Source: Nitrospina sp. (GTDB taxonomy: Bacteria; Nitrospinota; Nitrospinia; Nitrospinales; Nitrospinaceae). Taken from it: DNA of 9,451 nucleotides. The translations under genes and the position numbers were made by a program. Every line of letters begins with the position of its first letter. The first letter of the stretch is position 1. The stretch is from the NCBI GenBank assembly GCA_004357435.1, contig SMVS01000051.1:1-9451 (forward strand), read 5' to 3'. Under the pieces are notes generated by a model, which did no database searches, was not told where the DNA came from, and saw only the letters and a program-made list of their open reading frames with translations. Positions 1 to 6,444 of the stretch are shown one piece after another.

Positions 1-641
1 GAGACCACGGCGTCGGTGCCTGAACCCACCGTATCCAAGGTAGTGAGCGCCGTTTGCGCTCCCAATGCCGTGGAGATATCAATAAGATCCACCCCGAAGA
101 AAACGGAGTCCACCACACCCGCGAGGGGGAGGTTCAACACGGCATTCAAGTCGATAAAGCTGTTGGGCCCGGCATCCAGTCCGAAATGGACGATCACCGG
201 TGGGGAGAGGATGCCGAGAGAACCGTCAAACAGCAACTGGCCGTTGAATTCCACGGCGGCGCCGATCCGGTCGATTTCAGCGATCAACTGCACGACTTCC
301 ACTTGCAGCAGGGCCCGTTCGTTGTCGCCGATGGTGCCGGAGGCGGCCTGAGCGGCCAGCTCCCGCATGCGGATGATCATGTCGGAAACTTCGCCGAGCG
401 CGGCTTCGGCGGTGTTCAGCATGGAAACGCCGTCGTTCAGGTTCCGCACGCCCTGTTGCAGCACGCGGATGTCGGATCGCATTTTTTCGGAAATGGCGAG
501 TCCGGCGGCGTCGTCCGAGGCGCTGTTGATGCGCAGACCCGAGGAAACTCGTTCTATGGAGCGGGCCAGCCGGCTGTCGTTGATATTCAGATGCCTCTGC
601 GCATTGATCGAGGTGAGGTTGGTAAATATACTGATTCCCAT
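1..641 (-). CDS. Flagellin, N-terminal 213 residues (C-terminus beyond left edge)
   Basis: Structural subunit of the flagellar filament, exported unfolded through the flagellar type III apparatus and polymerised outside the cell. The reading frame is open from the ATG at 641 to the left edge; my own translation begins MGISIFTNLTSINAQRHLN. The conserved D0/D1 N-terminal region is clear: SIERVSSGLRINSASDDAAG at about residues 28-47, then SDIRVLQQG, LNDGVSMLNTAEAAL and IIRMRELAAQAASGT. From about residue 130 it enters a short, variable middle domain that still resembles the neighbouring flagellin (GLDAGPNS, DLIDISTA). The start is fixed by a perfect GGAGG (651-647) 5 nt upstream. In the first 60 residues, 43 match the flagellin at 943-1818, so the two are tandem paralogs. 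The C-terminal D1/D0 helices cannot be seen. The family is certain; the number of flagellin genes to the left is unknown. Confidence 0.95.
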   Translation of the reverse strand, partial: MGISIFTNLTSINAQRHLNINDSRLARSIERVSSGLRINSASDDAAGLAISEKMRSDIRVLQQGVRNLNDGVSMLNTAEAALGEVSDMIIRMRELAAQAASGTIGDNERALLQVEVVQLIAEIDRIGAAVEFNGQLLFDGSLGILSPPVIVHFGLDAGPNSFIDLNAVLNLPLAGVVDSVFFGVDLIDISTALGAQTALTTLDTVGSGTDAVV

Positions 642-676
642 TGTATCCTCCTTGATAGTTAGGGACATTTGATAGA

Positions 677-737
677 GTTTCGACATCCATGCCGAAACTT
701 TGCTGAGCCAGGGGATCAATTCCATTTGAATCCCTGG
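677..737 (-). other. Foldable leader of the left flagellin mRNA
   Basis: Two inverted repeats lie in the roughly 130-nt leader between the promoter and the flagellin start. One is a perfect 6-bp stem (GTTTCG 677-682 with CGAAAC 693-698, 10-nt loop). The other pairs 708-716 with 730-737 (CCAGGGGAT with ATCCCTGG, one bulged base, 13-nt loop). Neither is followed by a T-run, so they are not terminators. They could influence mRNA stability or translation; that is inference. Confidence 0.4.
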
Positions 738-776
738 GAAGGACCGGGTACAGCGGTGGCCCAGTCCTCGCCTGTT

Positions 777-803
777 GTATCGGGCATTTACCCGAAACCT
801 TTA
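777..803 (-). promoter_or_regulatory. Sigma-28 (FliA-type) flagellin promoter
   Basis: Read on the minus strand: TAAA (803-800), 15 nt, then CCCGATAC (784-777). The sigma-28 consensus is TAAA-N15-GCCGATAA, so the -35 box and spacer match exactly and the core CCGATA is intact. It would drive the flagellin starting at 641, with a leader of about 130 nt. The promoter upstream of the second flagellin has the same geometry, which supports both calls. Confidence 0.8.
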
Positions 804-942
804 TTTTTTTTAATGGTTTGGGAGTGGCGCCAGGCCGGTGATTTGGATCAATCGTATTGAATTTTTGGAGAGTAACCCAATGCTGCGCATGAATTTTTTA
901 CAGCAATTCAGGCCGAAGATCGCCAACCCTGAGACTCCGCGG

Positions 943-1818
943 TCAGCCGTTGTTGGAGGGGAGCAGTTGCAGAACGAGTTCGGGAATCAGATTGGCCTGA
1001 GCCAGTACCGCGACCGCCGCTTCCACGAGAATTTGATTGCGGACCAGGAGAGCAATCTCTTCCGCGATATCAGCATCCCGTATCTGCGACTCGGCGCCCA
1101 CCACGTTCTCGATGAGGATGGTCTGTTGCGAGACGATGCTGAGGAGCCGGTTTTGCACCGCCCCGGTGGCGGTGCGGGCGACATTTACGTTGGCCAGGGC
1201 GTCGTCCAATGGGGTCAAAGCCGCTAGCGCGCCGCCGGCAGTGGAAATGTCCAGGGTATTGATCTCCAGTCCGGTGGCGTTAAAGATGGTCCCTGCAATC
1301 GGTGTCAGGTTCGCCGCCGCACTCAAGTCCAACCGGCTGTTGGGAGAGCTGTCCAATCCGATCTGTATGACGATAGTCGTTCCCCCGTTGTTCAAGTTGC
1401 CGGTCAACAACAACTGACCGTTGAATTCCGTGGTGGTGCCCAGCCGGGTGATCTCGGCCCGCAACTGATCGAACTCCACTTGCAGGTTCGCCCGTTCCGC
1501 GTTGGTGAGGGTACCGGAAGCCGATTGCGACGCCAACTCCTTCAGGCGAATCAGTAAATCGACTTGCCCGCCCAGCGCCGATTCCGCGACGTTGAGCAGG
1601 GAGATGCCGTCGTTCACATTGTTCAGACCCTGGCGCAGGACGCGGATGTCCGACCTCAGGGTTTCGGCCACGGCCAACCCGCTTGGATCATCACTGGCCC
1701 GGTTGATGCGCAATCCGGAGGCCACGCGCTCGATCGACTGACTCAGGCGGTCGGTGTTGATGCTCAATATCCTTTGCGCGGTCAACGAAGTCAGGTTGGT
1801 GAAAATACTGATCGCCAT
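943..1818 (-). CDS. Flagellin (complete, 291 aa)
   Basis: Complete flagellar filament subunit of the compact type. The N-terminal D0/D1 helices cover about residues 1-140 (SIERVASGLRINRASDDPSG, LRSDIRVLRQGLNNVNDG, LLIRLKELASQSASGT). A short middle domain follows at about 141-205, then the C-terminal D1/D0 helices with TGAVQNRL, RDADIAEEIALLVRNQIL and LAQANLIPELVLQLL, ending in a short tail PSNNG. The segment RLKELASQ (about 91-98) corresponds to the conserved D1 patch recognised by TLR5 in other flagellins. The ATG at 1818 is preceded by GGAG (1827-1824), 5 nt upstream, and the stop is TGA at 945-943. The gene has its own sigma-28-type promoter. About 140 bp separate its stop from the promoter of the next flagellin, and I see no clear intrinsic terminator there. 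There are no cysteines, as usual for flagellins. Confidence 0.97.
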   Translation of the reverse strand: MAISIFTNLTSLTAQRILSINTDRLSQSIERVASGLRINRASDDPSGLAVAETLRSDIRVLRQGLNNVNDGISLLNVAESALGGQVDLLIRLKELASQSASGTLTNAERANLQVEFDQLRAEITRLGTTTEFNGQLLLTGNLNNGGTTIVIQIGLDSSPNSRLDLSAAANLTPIAGTIFNATGLEINTLDISTAGGALAALTPLDDALANVNVARTATGAVQNRLLSIVSQQTILIENVVGAESQIRDADIAEEIALLVRNQILVEAAVAVLAQANLIPELVLQLLPSNNG

Positions 1819-1876
1819 AATTTCTCCAAAAAAAACTCAAGCGTTGGGCGGCTACTGCCGCTAATGGAATCGAAAA

Positions 1877-1898
1877 GTCCTTTCAGGACCAGAGGTCC
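1877..1898 (-). other. Alternative hairpins in the flagellin leader
   Basis: Two perfect short stems share one arm. GGACC (1886-1890) pairs with GGTCC (1894-1898) around a 3-nt loop. GTCC (1877-1880) pairs with GGAC (1886-1889) around a 5-nt loop. They cannot form together. They lie in the roughly 110-nt leader of the flagellin starting at 1818. A regulatory role is speculative, because stems this short often occur by chance. Confidence 0.3.
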
Positions 1899-1928
1899 CG
1901 GCGCAGGGCACTTCTATCCTCATAGGGC

Positions 1929-1955
1929 GTATCGGAGCGATAGTTTAAAACTTTA
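1929..1955 (-). promoter_or_regulatory. Sigma-28 (FliA-type) flagellin promoter
   Basis: Read on the minus strand: TAAA (1955-1952), 15 nt, then TCCGATAC (1936-1929). Spacing and core match the flagellar sigma-28 consensus and are the same as in the promoter at 777-803. The predicted transcript starts near 1922, giving a leader of about 100 nt before the ATG at 1818. The rest of the 298-bp gap up to 2116 is AT-rich, with no convincing promoter for the plus-strand gene that follows. Confidence 0.8.
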
Positions 1956-2116
1956 GGGTTCCATTAAAAAAATCAGGAAATTTTTTAATTTTTGCACAGT
2001 GGAGACCGTCCAGAGCCATTTCCAGGTGGCGGTCGGTTGCCATATGTGTTTGAATGTTAAGCATATTCTTGGAATCCGCCGTCTGCGGGCTGATTTTTTC
2101 AGAATTCAGAAAAATA

Positions 2117-3058
2117 ATGAGGATGAGGGCGGTGCAACTCAAGACTCCGGTCAGACCGAAAAAATTGGTTCAGGGCGATACCGTGGGAGTGGTGGCTCCG
2201 GCCGGGCCGGTGAACCCGCAGGAACTGGAACGCGGTCTCGCCATCATTCGCGGCATGGGGTTCAAAGTTTTGCTGGGCGAGCACCTTAAAGACCGGCAGG
2301 GTTATCTGGCCGGATCGGATGCGGACCGGGCTGAAGATGTGATGGGGATGTTTGAAAACCCGGAAGTCAAAGCCATTTTTTGCGCGCGCGGCGGTTATGG
2401 CGTGAACCGCATCCTGCCTCTGCTCGATTCCCGAACGATCCAGAGAAATCCCAAAATTGTGGTGGGGTCCAGCGACATCACTTTATTTCTGCTCTACCTG
2501 GTGCAGAAGTGTTCGCTGGTGGCGTTTCATGGACCCATGGTGGCGGGCAGTTTCGGATGCCATCCCATGAAAGCTTCCAAAGCGCAGTTCCGCAAAATTC
2601 TGACAGGCCAGAAAGTGCGTCTCTCGGTGCCGCAGGCGCGGGAGCTAAAACCCGGCAAGGCCCAGGGCCCACTCACCGGTGGCTGTCTCACCCTGCTGTG
2701 CCGTTCGCTCAAAACCCCTTATGAAGTGCAAACCCAGGGCCGGGTGGTGTTGATCGAGGATGTCAACGAAGCCCCTTACCGGATCGACGGCATGTTGTGG
2801 CAGTTGAAAAAAGCCGGCAAGTTCAAAGGCGTGAAAGGCGTGGTTTTTGGCGAGATGATCAACTGCCATCCGCCTAAGGGTGAATCCGGGAAAATCGACG
2901 ACGTTATTTTGGACGTATTGCAGGACGAAAAATTTCCCATTCTCATGAACTGCCCCATCGGCCACGGCAACGAAATGTGGACCCTGCCGCTCGGCATCAA
3001 CGCCACGCTCGATACCCGCACTCGCTCACTCGTTTTCAAAAAATCCGGCGTGCGCTAG
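2117..3058 (+). CDS. ldcA: Muramoyltetrapeptide LD-carboxypeptidase (peptidase family S66)
   Basis: Cytoplasmic serine peptidase that removes the terminal D-Ala from L-Ala-D-Glu-meso-DAP-D-Ala peptides during peptidoglycan recycling. Landmarks, numbered from the ATG at 2117 (313 aa; characterised LdcA proteins are about 305 aa): GDTVGVVAPAGP near residues 20-31, ARGGYGVNRILP near 90-101, and the nucleophile in GSSD (Ser119). Then come GPMVAGSFG, LTGGCLTLL, LIEDVNEAPYRIDGML (catalytic Glu214) and PIGHGNE (catalytic His283). The full Ser-Glu-His triad is therefore present. There is no signal peptide. The start is uncertain: the frame is open further up, to an ATG at 2054, while ATG 2123 and GTG 2132 are also possible and only weak purine-rich RBS matches exist. 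Homology begins just after these starts. The S66 family also includes MccF-like microcin-resistance enzymes, but the recycling role is likelier here. It is convergent with the DUF481 gene, 13 bp between stops. Confidence 0.92.
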   Translation: MRMRAVQLKTPVRPKKLVQGDTVGVVAPAGPVNPQELERGLAIIRGMGFKVLLGEHLKDRQGYLAGSDADRAEDVMGMFENPEVKAIFCARGGYGVNRILPLLDSRTIQRNPKIVVGSSDITLFLLYLVQKCSLVAFHGPMVAGSFGCHPMKASKAQFRKILTGQKVRLSVPQARELKPGKAQGPLTGGCLTLLCRSLKTPYEVQTQGRVVLIEDVNEAPYRIDGMLWQLKKAGKFKGVKGVVFGEMINCHPPKGESGKIDDVILDVLQDEKFPILMNCPIGHGNEMWTLPLGINATLDTRTRSLVFKKSGVR

Positions 3059-3071
3059 CGCCTAACGCGGG

Positions 3072-4097
3072 TCAGAAATCGTATTGCAGGGCGAAAATCC
3101 ACTGCTGATCGGTCTTCTCGATCCCCAGGGCCGGGGAGCTGTCGTAATCAATGATATGGGATAGTTTGAACGTCCACCCTCGGCCCAGCACCGAGCTTAA
3201 AGACGCCTCATTGCGGGCTGTGTACTCTTTGAAATCGTCAAAGCTGGGGTAATAAAGAGCGTGGTCCTTGAACAGCAGGTTCGCCAAAACTTTATAGGTA
3301 AAATTTCCGGCAATTCTGCCGGAAATGAACTGGTCGTCCCTCCCCACTTCCAAATCTTCCGAGAAATAGGCGACGCCAGCCTCCAAATCCAGCGTTTTAA
3401 TGGCGTCGTTCCAGACCCTGTAACCGGCTCCGAGGCTGATGATGGCGCGCAGTTTGACGTCCTTGAATTCGTCCTTGAGAAGTTCCACACTCAACAGGTT
3501 GTAGAAATTTTCGGTGAAAAAGTGATCGAACTTTATAGACCCGTAAGTGTTTCTGCTGGTGATACTGCTATCCACCTCGGCGTAGTTGTAAAGGATGCGC
3601 AAGGCAAACCGGTCGTGCTCCCACTCCCTTTTGGTTTCTCCATGCAGACTGAAACTGGAGCGCTCCGTGTTGCCCGTTTGCAGGGTGCCGCCGATGGCCA
3701 GGTTGCCGGTCCATTGGCCGGGCGGCTCGTTGATGGTTTTCACCTGATCCCACTCGATGGCGATGGCGGTTCCGATCAAGTCCAGTTTGACTCCGATGGC
3801 ACCGTCCGGCATCGTCACCAAAGGACCCGTCAAAATCGAGTCATTGGTCAATTTGATATTGACGGGATGGTCCGTGGTGAGCGAATGGATATCCGCCACC
3901 GGGATTTTGACTTCCTTTGAAAAGTTGTTGGAGAACACCAGAATGCCGTCCGCCAGCGAGGTAACGGTTCCATAAAGAACATTGCCGTCACCAAATTCGA
4001 TTTTGTCCGCGTGAGCTTTTTGGGTCCAGAAGATTGACAGGATCATCGGTATGCACATCAGCACGGCAACGCGCAAGGGGGTGTTTCTTTTAAACAT
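3072..4097 (-). CDS. DUF481 outer-membrane beta-barrel protein with an N-terminal LSm-like region
   Basis: Secreted envelope protein of 341 aa from the ATG at 4097, which has AAAGG a few bases upstream. An in-frame TTG at 4109 is the less likely start. A clear Sec signal peptide (basic FKR, hydrophobic core about 9-24) ends in AHA at 28-30, so the mature protein starts DKIEFGDG. Residues about 31-125 hold two beta-rich repeats of the kind KIEFGDGNVLYGTVTSL and NIKLTNDSILTGPLV, resembling small LSm-like barrels. From about 130 onward the protein has the DUF481 pattern (WTGNLAIGGTLQTGNTERSS) and alternating beta strands, ending in the aromatic residue typical of outer-membrane barrels (LQYDF). 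DUF481 members are sometimes named salt-induced or YdiY-like outer-membrane proteins; their function is not established. It starts 46 bp after hisF on the same strand, so it may be co-transcribed. That does not imply a role in histidine synthesis. Confidence 0.88.
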   Translation of the reverse strand: MFKRNTPLRVAVLMCIPMILSIFWTQKAHADKIEFGDGNVLYGTVTSLADGILVFSNNFSKEVKIPVADIHSLTTDHPVNIKLTNDSILTGPLVTMPDGAIGVKLDLIGTAIAIEWDQVKTINEPPGQWTGNLAIGGTLQTGNTERSSFSLHGETKREWEHDRFALRILYNYAEVDSSITSRNTYGSIKFDHFFTENFYNLLSVELLKDEFKDVKLRAIISLGAGYRVWNDAIKTLDLEAGVAYFSEDLEVGRDDQFISGRIAGNFTYKVLANLLFKDHALYYPSFDDFKEYTARNEASLSSVLGRGWTFKLSHIIDYDSSPALGIEKTDQQWIFALQYDF

Positions 4098-4143
4098 AGT
4101 ACCTTTCAATTTTTGGCTGGTCTGGTTGACAAGAAGATAAAGC

Positions 4144-4974
4144 TCAAATCCTCACCGGAATGCCCTTGGACGCGAGATACTTTTTGGTTTCCGGAATGGT
4201 CAGTTCCTTGAAATGAAAAATAGAGGCGGCGAGTACCGCATCCGCCTTGCCCTGGTCGATGGCCTCAAACAGGTGTTCCAGGCATCCGGCGCCGCCGGAG
4301 GCGATGAGGGGAATGGTAATGGCTGTGGCGACGGCGCGATTGAGGGCGAGATCGTAGCCCTGTTTGGTGCCGTCGCGGTCCATGCTGGTCAGAAGAATTT
4401 CGCCCGCGCCAAAGGTTTCCATGAGCCGGGCCCAGGGAACCACCTGAATGCCGGTGGGGTTGCGGCCCCCGTGGGTGTACACCTCCCAGGTCGGCAGGCT
4501 GGGCCGGGTGAACAGGGCGGCGCGTTGATCTTTCCAGGTTATTGAGGAGGTCGTTGGGGGAGTTCCTGCCGGCACCTGCTTGGCGTCGATGGCGACGACA
4601 ATGCACTGGCTTCCAAAGCGCTCCGCCGCGCGTCGCACGAATTCCGGATCGTGCACCGCCGCGGTATTGATGCCCACCTTATCGGCCCCGGCTTTGAGCA
4701 GGTTGCGGATATCTTCCAGGGTGCGCACCCCGCCGCCGACGGTGAGCGGCATGAAAACTTTTTCCGCCGTGCGCGCCACCACGTCGAGGAGGATGTCGCG
4801 CTTTTCGTGCGAGGCGGTGATGTCGAGAAAGGTCAGCTCGTCCGCGCCGGCTTCTTCGTAGGCGGCGGCGATTTCCACCGGGTCCCCGGCGTCTCTCAAG
4901 TTGACGAAGTTGACGCCCTTCACCACGCGGCCGTCTTTCACGTCGAGGCAGGGGATGATGCGTTTAGCCAGCAT
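4144..4974 (-). CDS. hisF: Imidazole glycerol phosphate synthase, cyclase subunit HisF
   Basis: Cytoplasmic (beta/alpha)8 barrel that, with the glutaminase HisH, converts PRFAR plus ammonia to imidazole glycerol phosphate and AICAR, linking histidine and purine synthesis. The start MLAKRIIPCLDVKDGRVVKG carries the first catalytic aspartate, Asp11. VVAIDAK carries the second, Asp130. The phosphate-binding segments LTVGGGVRTLED and LIASGGAGCLEHL, and the signatures AGADKVGIN, GAGEILLTSMDRDGTKQGYD and VLAASIFHF, are all present. At 276 aa it is about 20 residues longer than the usual 250-258. The extra length is one insertion at about residues 135-161 (PAGTPPTTSSITW and following), between AIDAK and WEVYTHGGR. 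The ATG at 4974 lies inside the end of hisA with AGGTGA about 7 nt upstream, suggesting translational coupling. hisH is not in the window. The stop is TGA at 4146-4144. Confidence 0.97.
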   Translation of the reverse strand: MLAKRIIPCLDVKDGRVVKGVNFVNLRDAGDPVEIAAAYEEAGADELTFLDITASHEKRDILLDVVARTAEKVFMPLTVGGGVRTLEDIRNLLKAGADKVGINTAAVHDPEFVRRAAERFGSQCIVVAIDAKQVPAGTPPTTSSITWKDQRAALFTRPSLPTWEVYTHGGRNPTGIQVVPWARLMETFGAGEILLTSMDRDGTKQGYDLALNRAVATAITIPLIASGGAGCLEHLFEAIDQGKADAVLAASIFHFKELTIPETKKYLASKGIPVRI

Positions 4975-5698
4975 GCTCTTTCACCTTTTTTAAAATTTCC
5001 CGGTAGTCGAGTTTTTTGTCATACAGGGCCTTGCCAATGATCATGCCCTCGACGCCTTCCTTCTCCAACGCCAGCAGATTGATCACGTCCTCGATGCGGC
5101 TGACCCCGCCGGAGGCGATGACGGGCGTCGTTGTGGCGCTGGCGAATTCTTTGATCTGCTCAAGGTTCGGGCCTTGCATCATACCGTCTTTGCTGATGTC
5201 CGTGAAAATGTATCCGGCCACACCGGCAGACTCCAGGGATTTGGCCAGGTCGGCGGCGCTCTGGTTGGAAACTTCGCGCCAGCCCTGGATCGCCACCTTG
5301 CCGTTGCGGGCGTCGATGCCGACCAGAATTTTCCCCGGATATTTTTTGCAGGCTTGTTCCACAAATTCAGGTTGCTGGTGAGCGATGGTGCCTAGAATGA
5401 TGCGGTAGGCCCCGGCGTCGAAATAAGCCGAGAGGGCATCCATCGTGCGGATACCGCCGCCAATCTGAATATCGACGGTGCTGTTGTAGATGATATTTTT
5501 AATAATTTCTACATTGACGGGTTTGCCGTCGAACGCTCCGTCCAGATCCACCACGTGGATCAATTGAGCGCCCTCTTCGTCCCAGTGGCAGGCCATCGCC
5601 ACCGGGTCGTTGGAGTAGACGGTTTCCTGATCGGCTTGGCCTTGAACCAGGCGGACGCATTGGCCGGCTTTGATATCGACGGCGGGTATGATTCTCAC
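4964..5698 (-). CDS. hisA: Phosphoribosylformimino-AICAR phosphate isomerase HisA
   Basis: Cytoplasmic (beta/alpha)8-barrel isomerase that converts ProFAR to PRFAR (an Amadori rearrangement), the step just before HisF/HisH. Length is 244 aa, normal for the family. MRIIPAVDIKAGQCVRL carries the general base Asp8, and VGIDARNG carries the second catalytic Asp129. HVVDLDGAFDG, IQIGGGIRTMD, IQGWRE (Trp140), TDISKDGMMQGPN and VIASGGVSRIEDV are family signatures. The start is GTG at 5698 with AAGGA about 9 nt upstream. Its stop overlaps the start of hisF by 11 bp (4964-4974). A sigma-70-type promoter precedes it, so hisA heads the hisA-hisF(-DUF481) unit. The dual-function PriA isomerase is related, but nothing seen points to it. 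Confidence 0.97.
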   Translation of the reverse strand: MRIIPAVDIKAGQCVRLVQGQADQETVYSNDPVAMACHWDEEGAQLIHVVDLDGAFDGKPVNVEIIKNIIYNSTVDIQIGGGIRTMDALSAYFDAGAYRIILGTIAHQQPEFVEQACKKYPGKILVGIDARNGKVAIQGWREVSNQSAADLAKSLESAGVAGYIFTDISKDGMMQGPNLEQIKEFASATTTPVIASGGVSRIEDVINLLALEKEGVEGMIIGKALYDKKLDYREILKKVKEHAG

Positions 5699-5751
5699 AG
5701 GGGCTTTTCCTTGTTATGGTATTTTTATGAAGGTGGAACAGTGACGCGGTG

Positions 5752-5781
5752 ATTATAATGGGGAGGAAACACTCAGGTCAA
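5752..5781 (-). promoter_or_regulatory. Sigma-70-type promoter of hisA-hisF
   Basis: On the minus strand TTGACC (5781-5776), an 18-nt spacer and TATAAT (5757-5752) match the housekeeping consensus at 11 of 12 positions. Transcription would start near 5745, leaving about 47 nt of leader before the GTG of hisA. The -10 lies in ATTATAAT, which also reads TATAAT on the plus strand, but I see no good plus-strand -35 for it. No attenuator-like His-rich leader peptide is visible. Confidence 0.72.
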
Positions 5782-5798
5782 TGCGCTAAAAGCGGAAC

Positions 5799-5847
5799 CC
5801 GGCTGGCAAGCGCCGGAAAGTTGGGTTAGAATCGGGGCGTTTCGCCC
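5799..5847. other. Two GC-rich inverted repeats in the hisA-rfbC intergenic region
   Basis: One stem is CCGGC (5799-5803) with GCCGG (5812-5816). It could alternatively pair AACCC (5796-5800) with GGGTT (5823-5827). The second is GGGCG-TTT-CGCCC (5835-5847), with a 3-nt loop. No T-run follows on either strand, so they are not ordinary terminators. They flank the possible rfbC -10 and could be operator or leader structures; that is inference. Confidence 0.35.
5803..5832 (+). promoter_or_regulatory. Possible sigma-70-type promoter of rfbC
   Basis: CTGGCA (5803-5808, 4 of 6), an 18-nt spacer, then TAGAAT (5827-5832, 5 of 6). It would give a leader of about 55 nt before the GTG at 5896. The match is moderate and other starts are possible. 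Confidence 0.35.
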
Positions 5848-5895
5848 GCCCCACCCTGGGGACCGCGCCATCAGGAATATTTTAAGGATGATATC

Positions 5896-6441
5896 GTGAA
5901 AGTGAACCGCACCAAACTGGCAGGCGTTTTAATGATCGAGCCCGATGTGTTCGAAGACGACCGGGGGTTTTTCCTGGAAAGCTACAACCGGACGAAATTT
6001 CGGGAGCAGGGGATCATGGTGGACTTTATTCAGGACAACCACTCCAAATCCAGCCGCGGGGTTTTGCGCGGACTGCATTATCAGGTCCAGAAAGGCCAGG
6101 ACAAACTGGTGTGGGTGGTGCAAGGGGAAGTGTTCGATGTGGCGGTGGACCTCCGCAAAGGTTCCCCCACCTTCGGCCAATGGGTCGGCCACACACTCTC
6201 CGCCGCCAACAAGCGCCAGTTGTTTGTTCCTATCGGATTTGCCCATGGTTTTTGCGTGACCAGCGAGACCGCCGAGTTTGTTTACAAGTGTTCCGATTTT
6301 TACCACCCGGAAGATGAAGGCGGACTGATTTGGAATGATCCGGAGGTGGGTATTGACTGGCCGGTAAAAGAGCCCATTCTATCGGGGAAAGACAAAGGGT
6401 ATCCTGGTTTGCGTGACATCAAGCTTCCGGTGGTTGCTTAA
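5896..6441 (+). CDS. rfbC: dTDP-4-dehydrorhamnose 3,5-epimerase
   Basis: Cytoplasmic cupin-fold epimerase (RmlC/RfbC). It converts dTDP-4-dehydro-6-deoxyglucose to dTDP-4-dehydrorhamnose, the third step of dTDP-L-rhamnose synthesis for surface polysaccharides. The 181-aa length is typical. Visible signatures are EPDVFEDDRGFFLESYN, the substrate and catalytic motif SSRGVLRGLHYQ (His61), QDKLVWVVQGEVFDVAVDLR (Lys70), FVPIGFAHGFCV, and EFVYKCSDFYHPEDEGGLIWNDPEVGIDWP, with Tyr130 as the probable catalytic acid. The start is GTG at 5896, with AAGGA 8-9 nt upstream; the ATG at 5888 is out of frame and stops at once. No rfbA, rfbB or rfbD lies nearby, so the other rhamnose genes must be elsewhere, or the enzyme serves another deoxysugar (RmlC homologs with other specificities exist). 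Its stop is 3 bp from the stop of the convergent gene at 6445. Confidence 0.94.
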   Translation: MKVNRTKLAGVLMIEPDVFEDDRGFFLESYNRTKFREQGIMVDFIQDNHSKSSRGVLRGLHYQVQKGQDKLVWVVQGEVFDVAVDLRKGSPTFGQWVGHTLSAANKRQLFVPIGFAHGFCVTSETAEFVYKCSDFYHPEDEGGLIWNDPEVGIDWPVKEPILSGKDKGYPGLRDIKLPVVA

Positions 6442-6444
6442 AAA

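Noticed and set aside
54..662. Long plus-strand open frame (202 aa) opposite the left flagellin
   Set aside because: It lies exactly codon-on-codon antisense to a clear flagellin frame, begins with TTG without an RBS, and its translation shows no family features. It is a shadow of the GC-rich coding strand.
804..942. Intrinsic terminator between the two flagellins
   Set aside because: I looked for a stem followed by a T-run on the minus strand after 943. Only the short TGGCGCCA palindrome and an A-run on that strand are present, so no terminator is called.
838..1227. Plus-strand open frame overlapping the end of the complete flagellin
   Set aside because: It is mostly antisense to the flagellin C-terminus, with no RBS and no recognisable protein features.
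3052..3061. Palindrome GCGCTAGCGC at the ldcA stop as a terminator
   Set aside because: It has no loop and no T-run; it is a 10-bp self-complementary string over the stop codon.
3261..3920. 219-aa plus-strand frame opposite the DUF481 gene
   Set aside because: It is antisense to a gene with a signal peptide, family motif and proper barrel end. Its own composition is that of a shadow frame.
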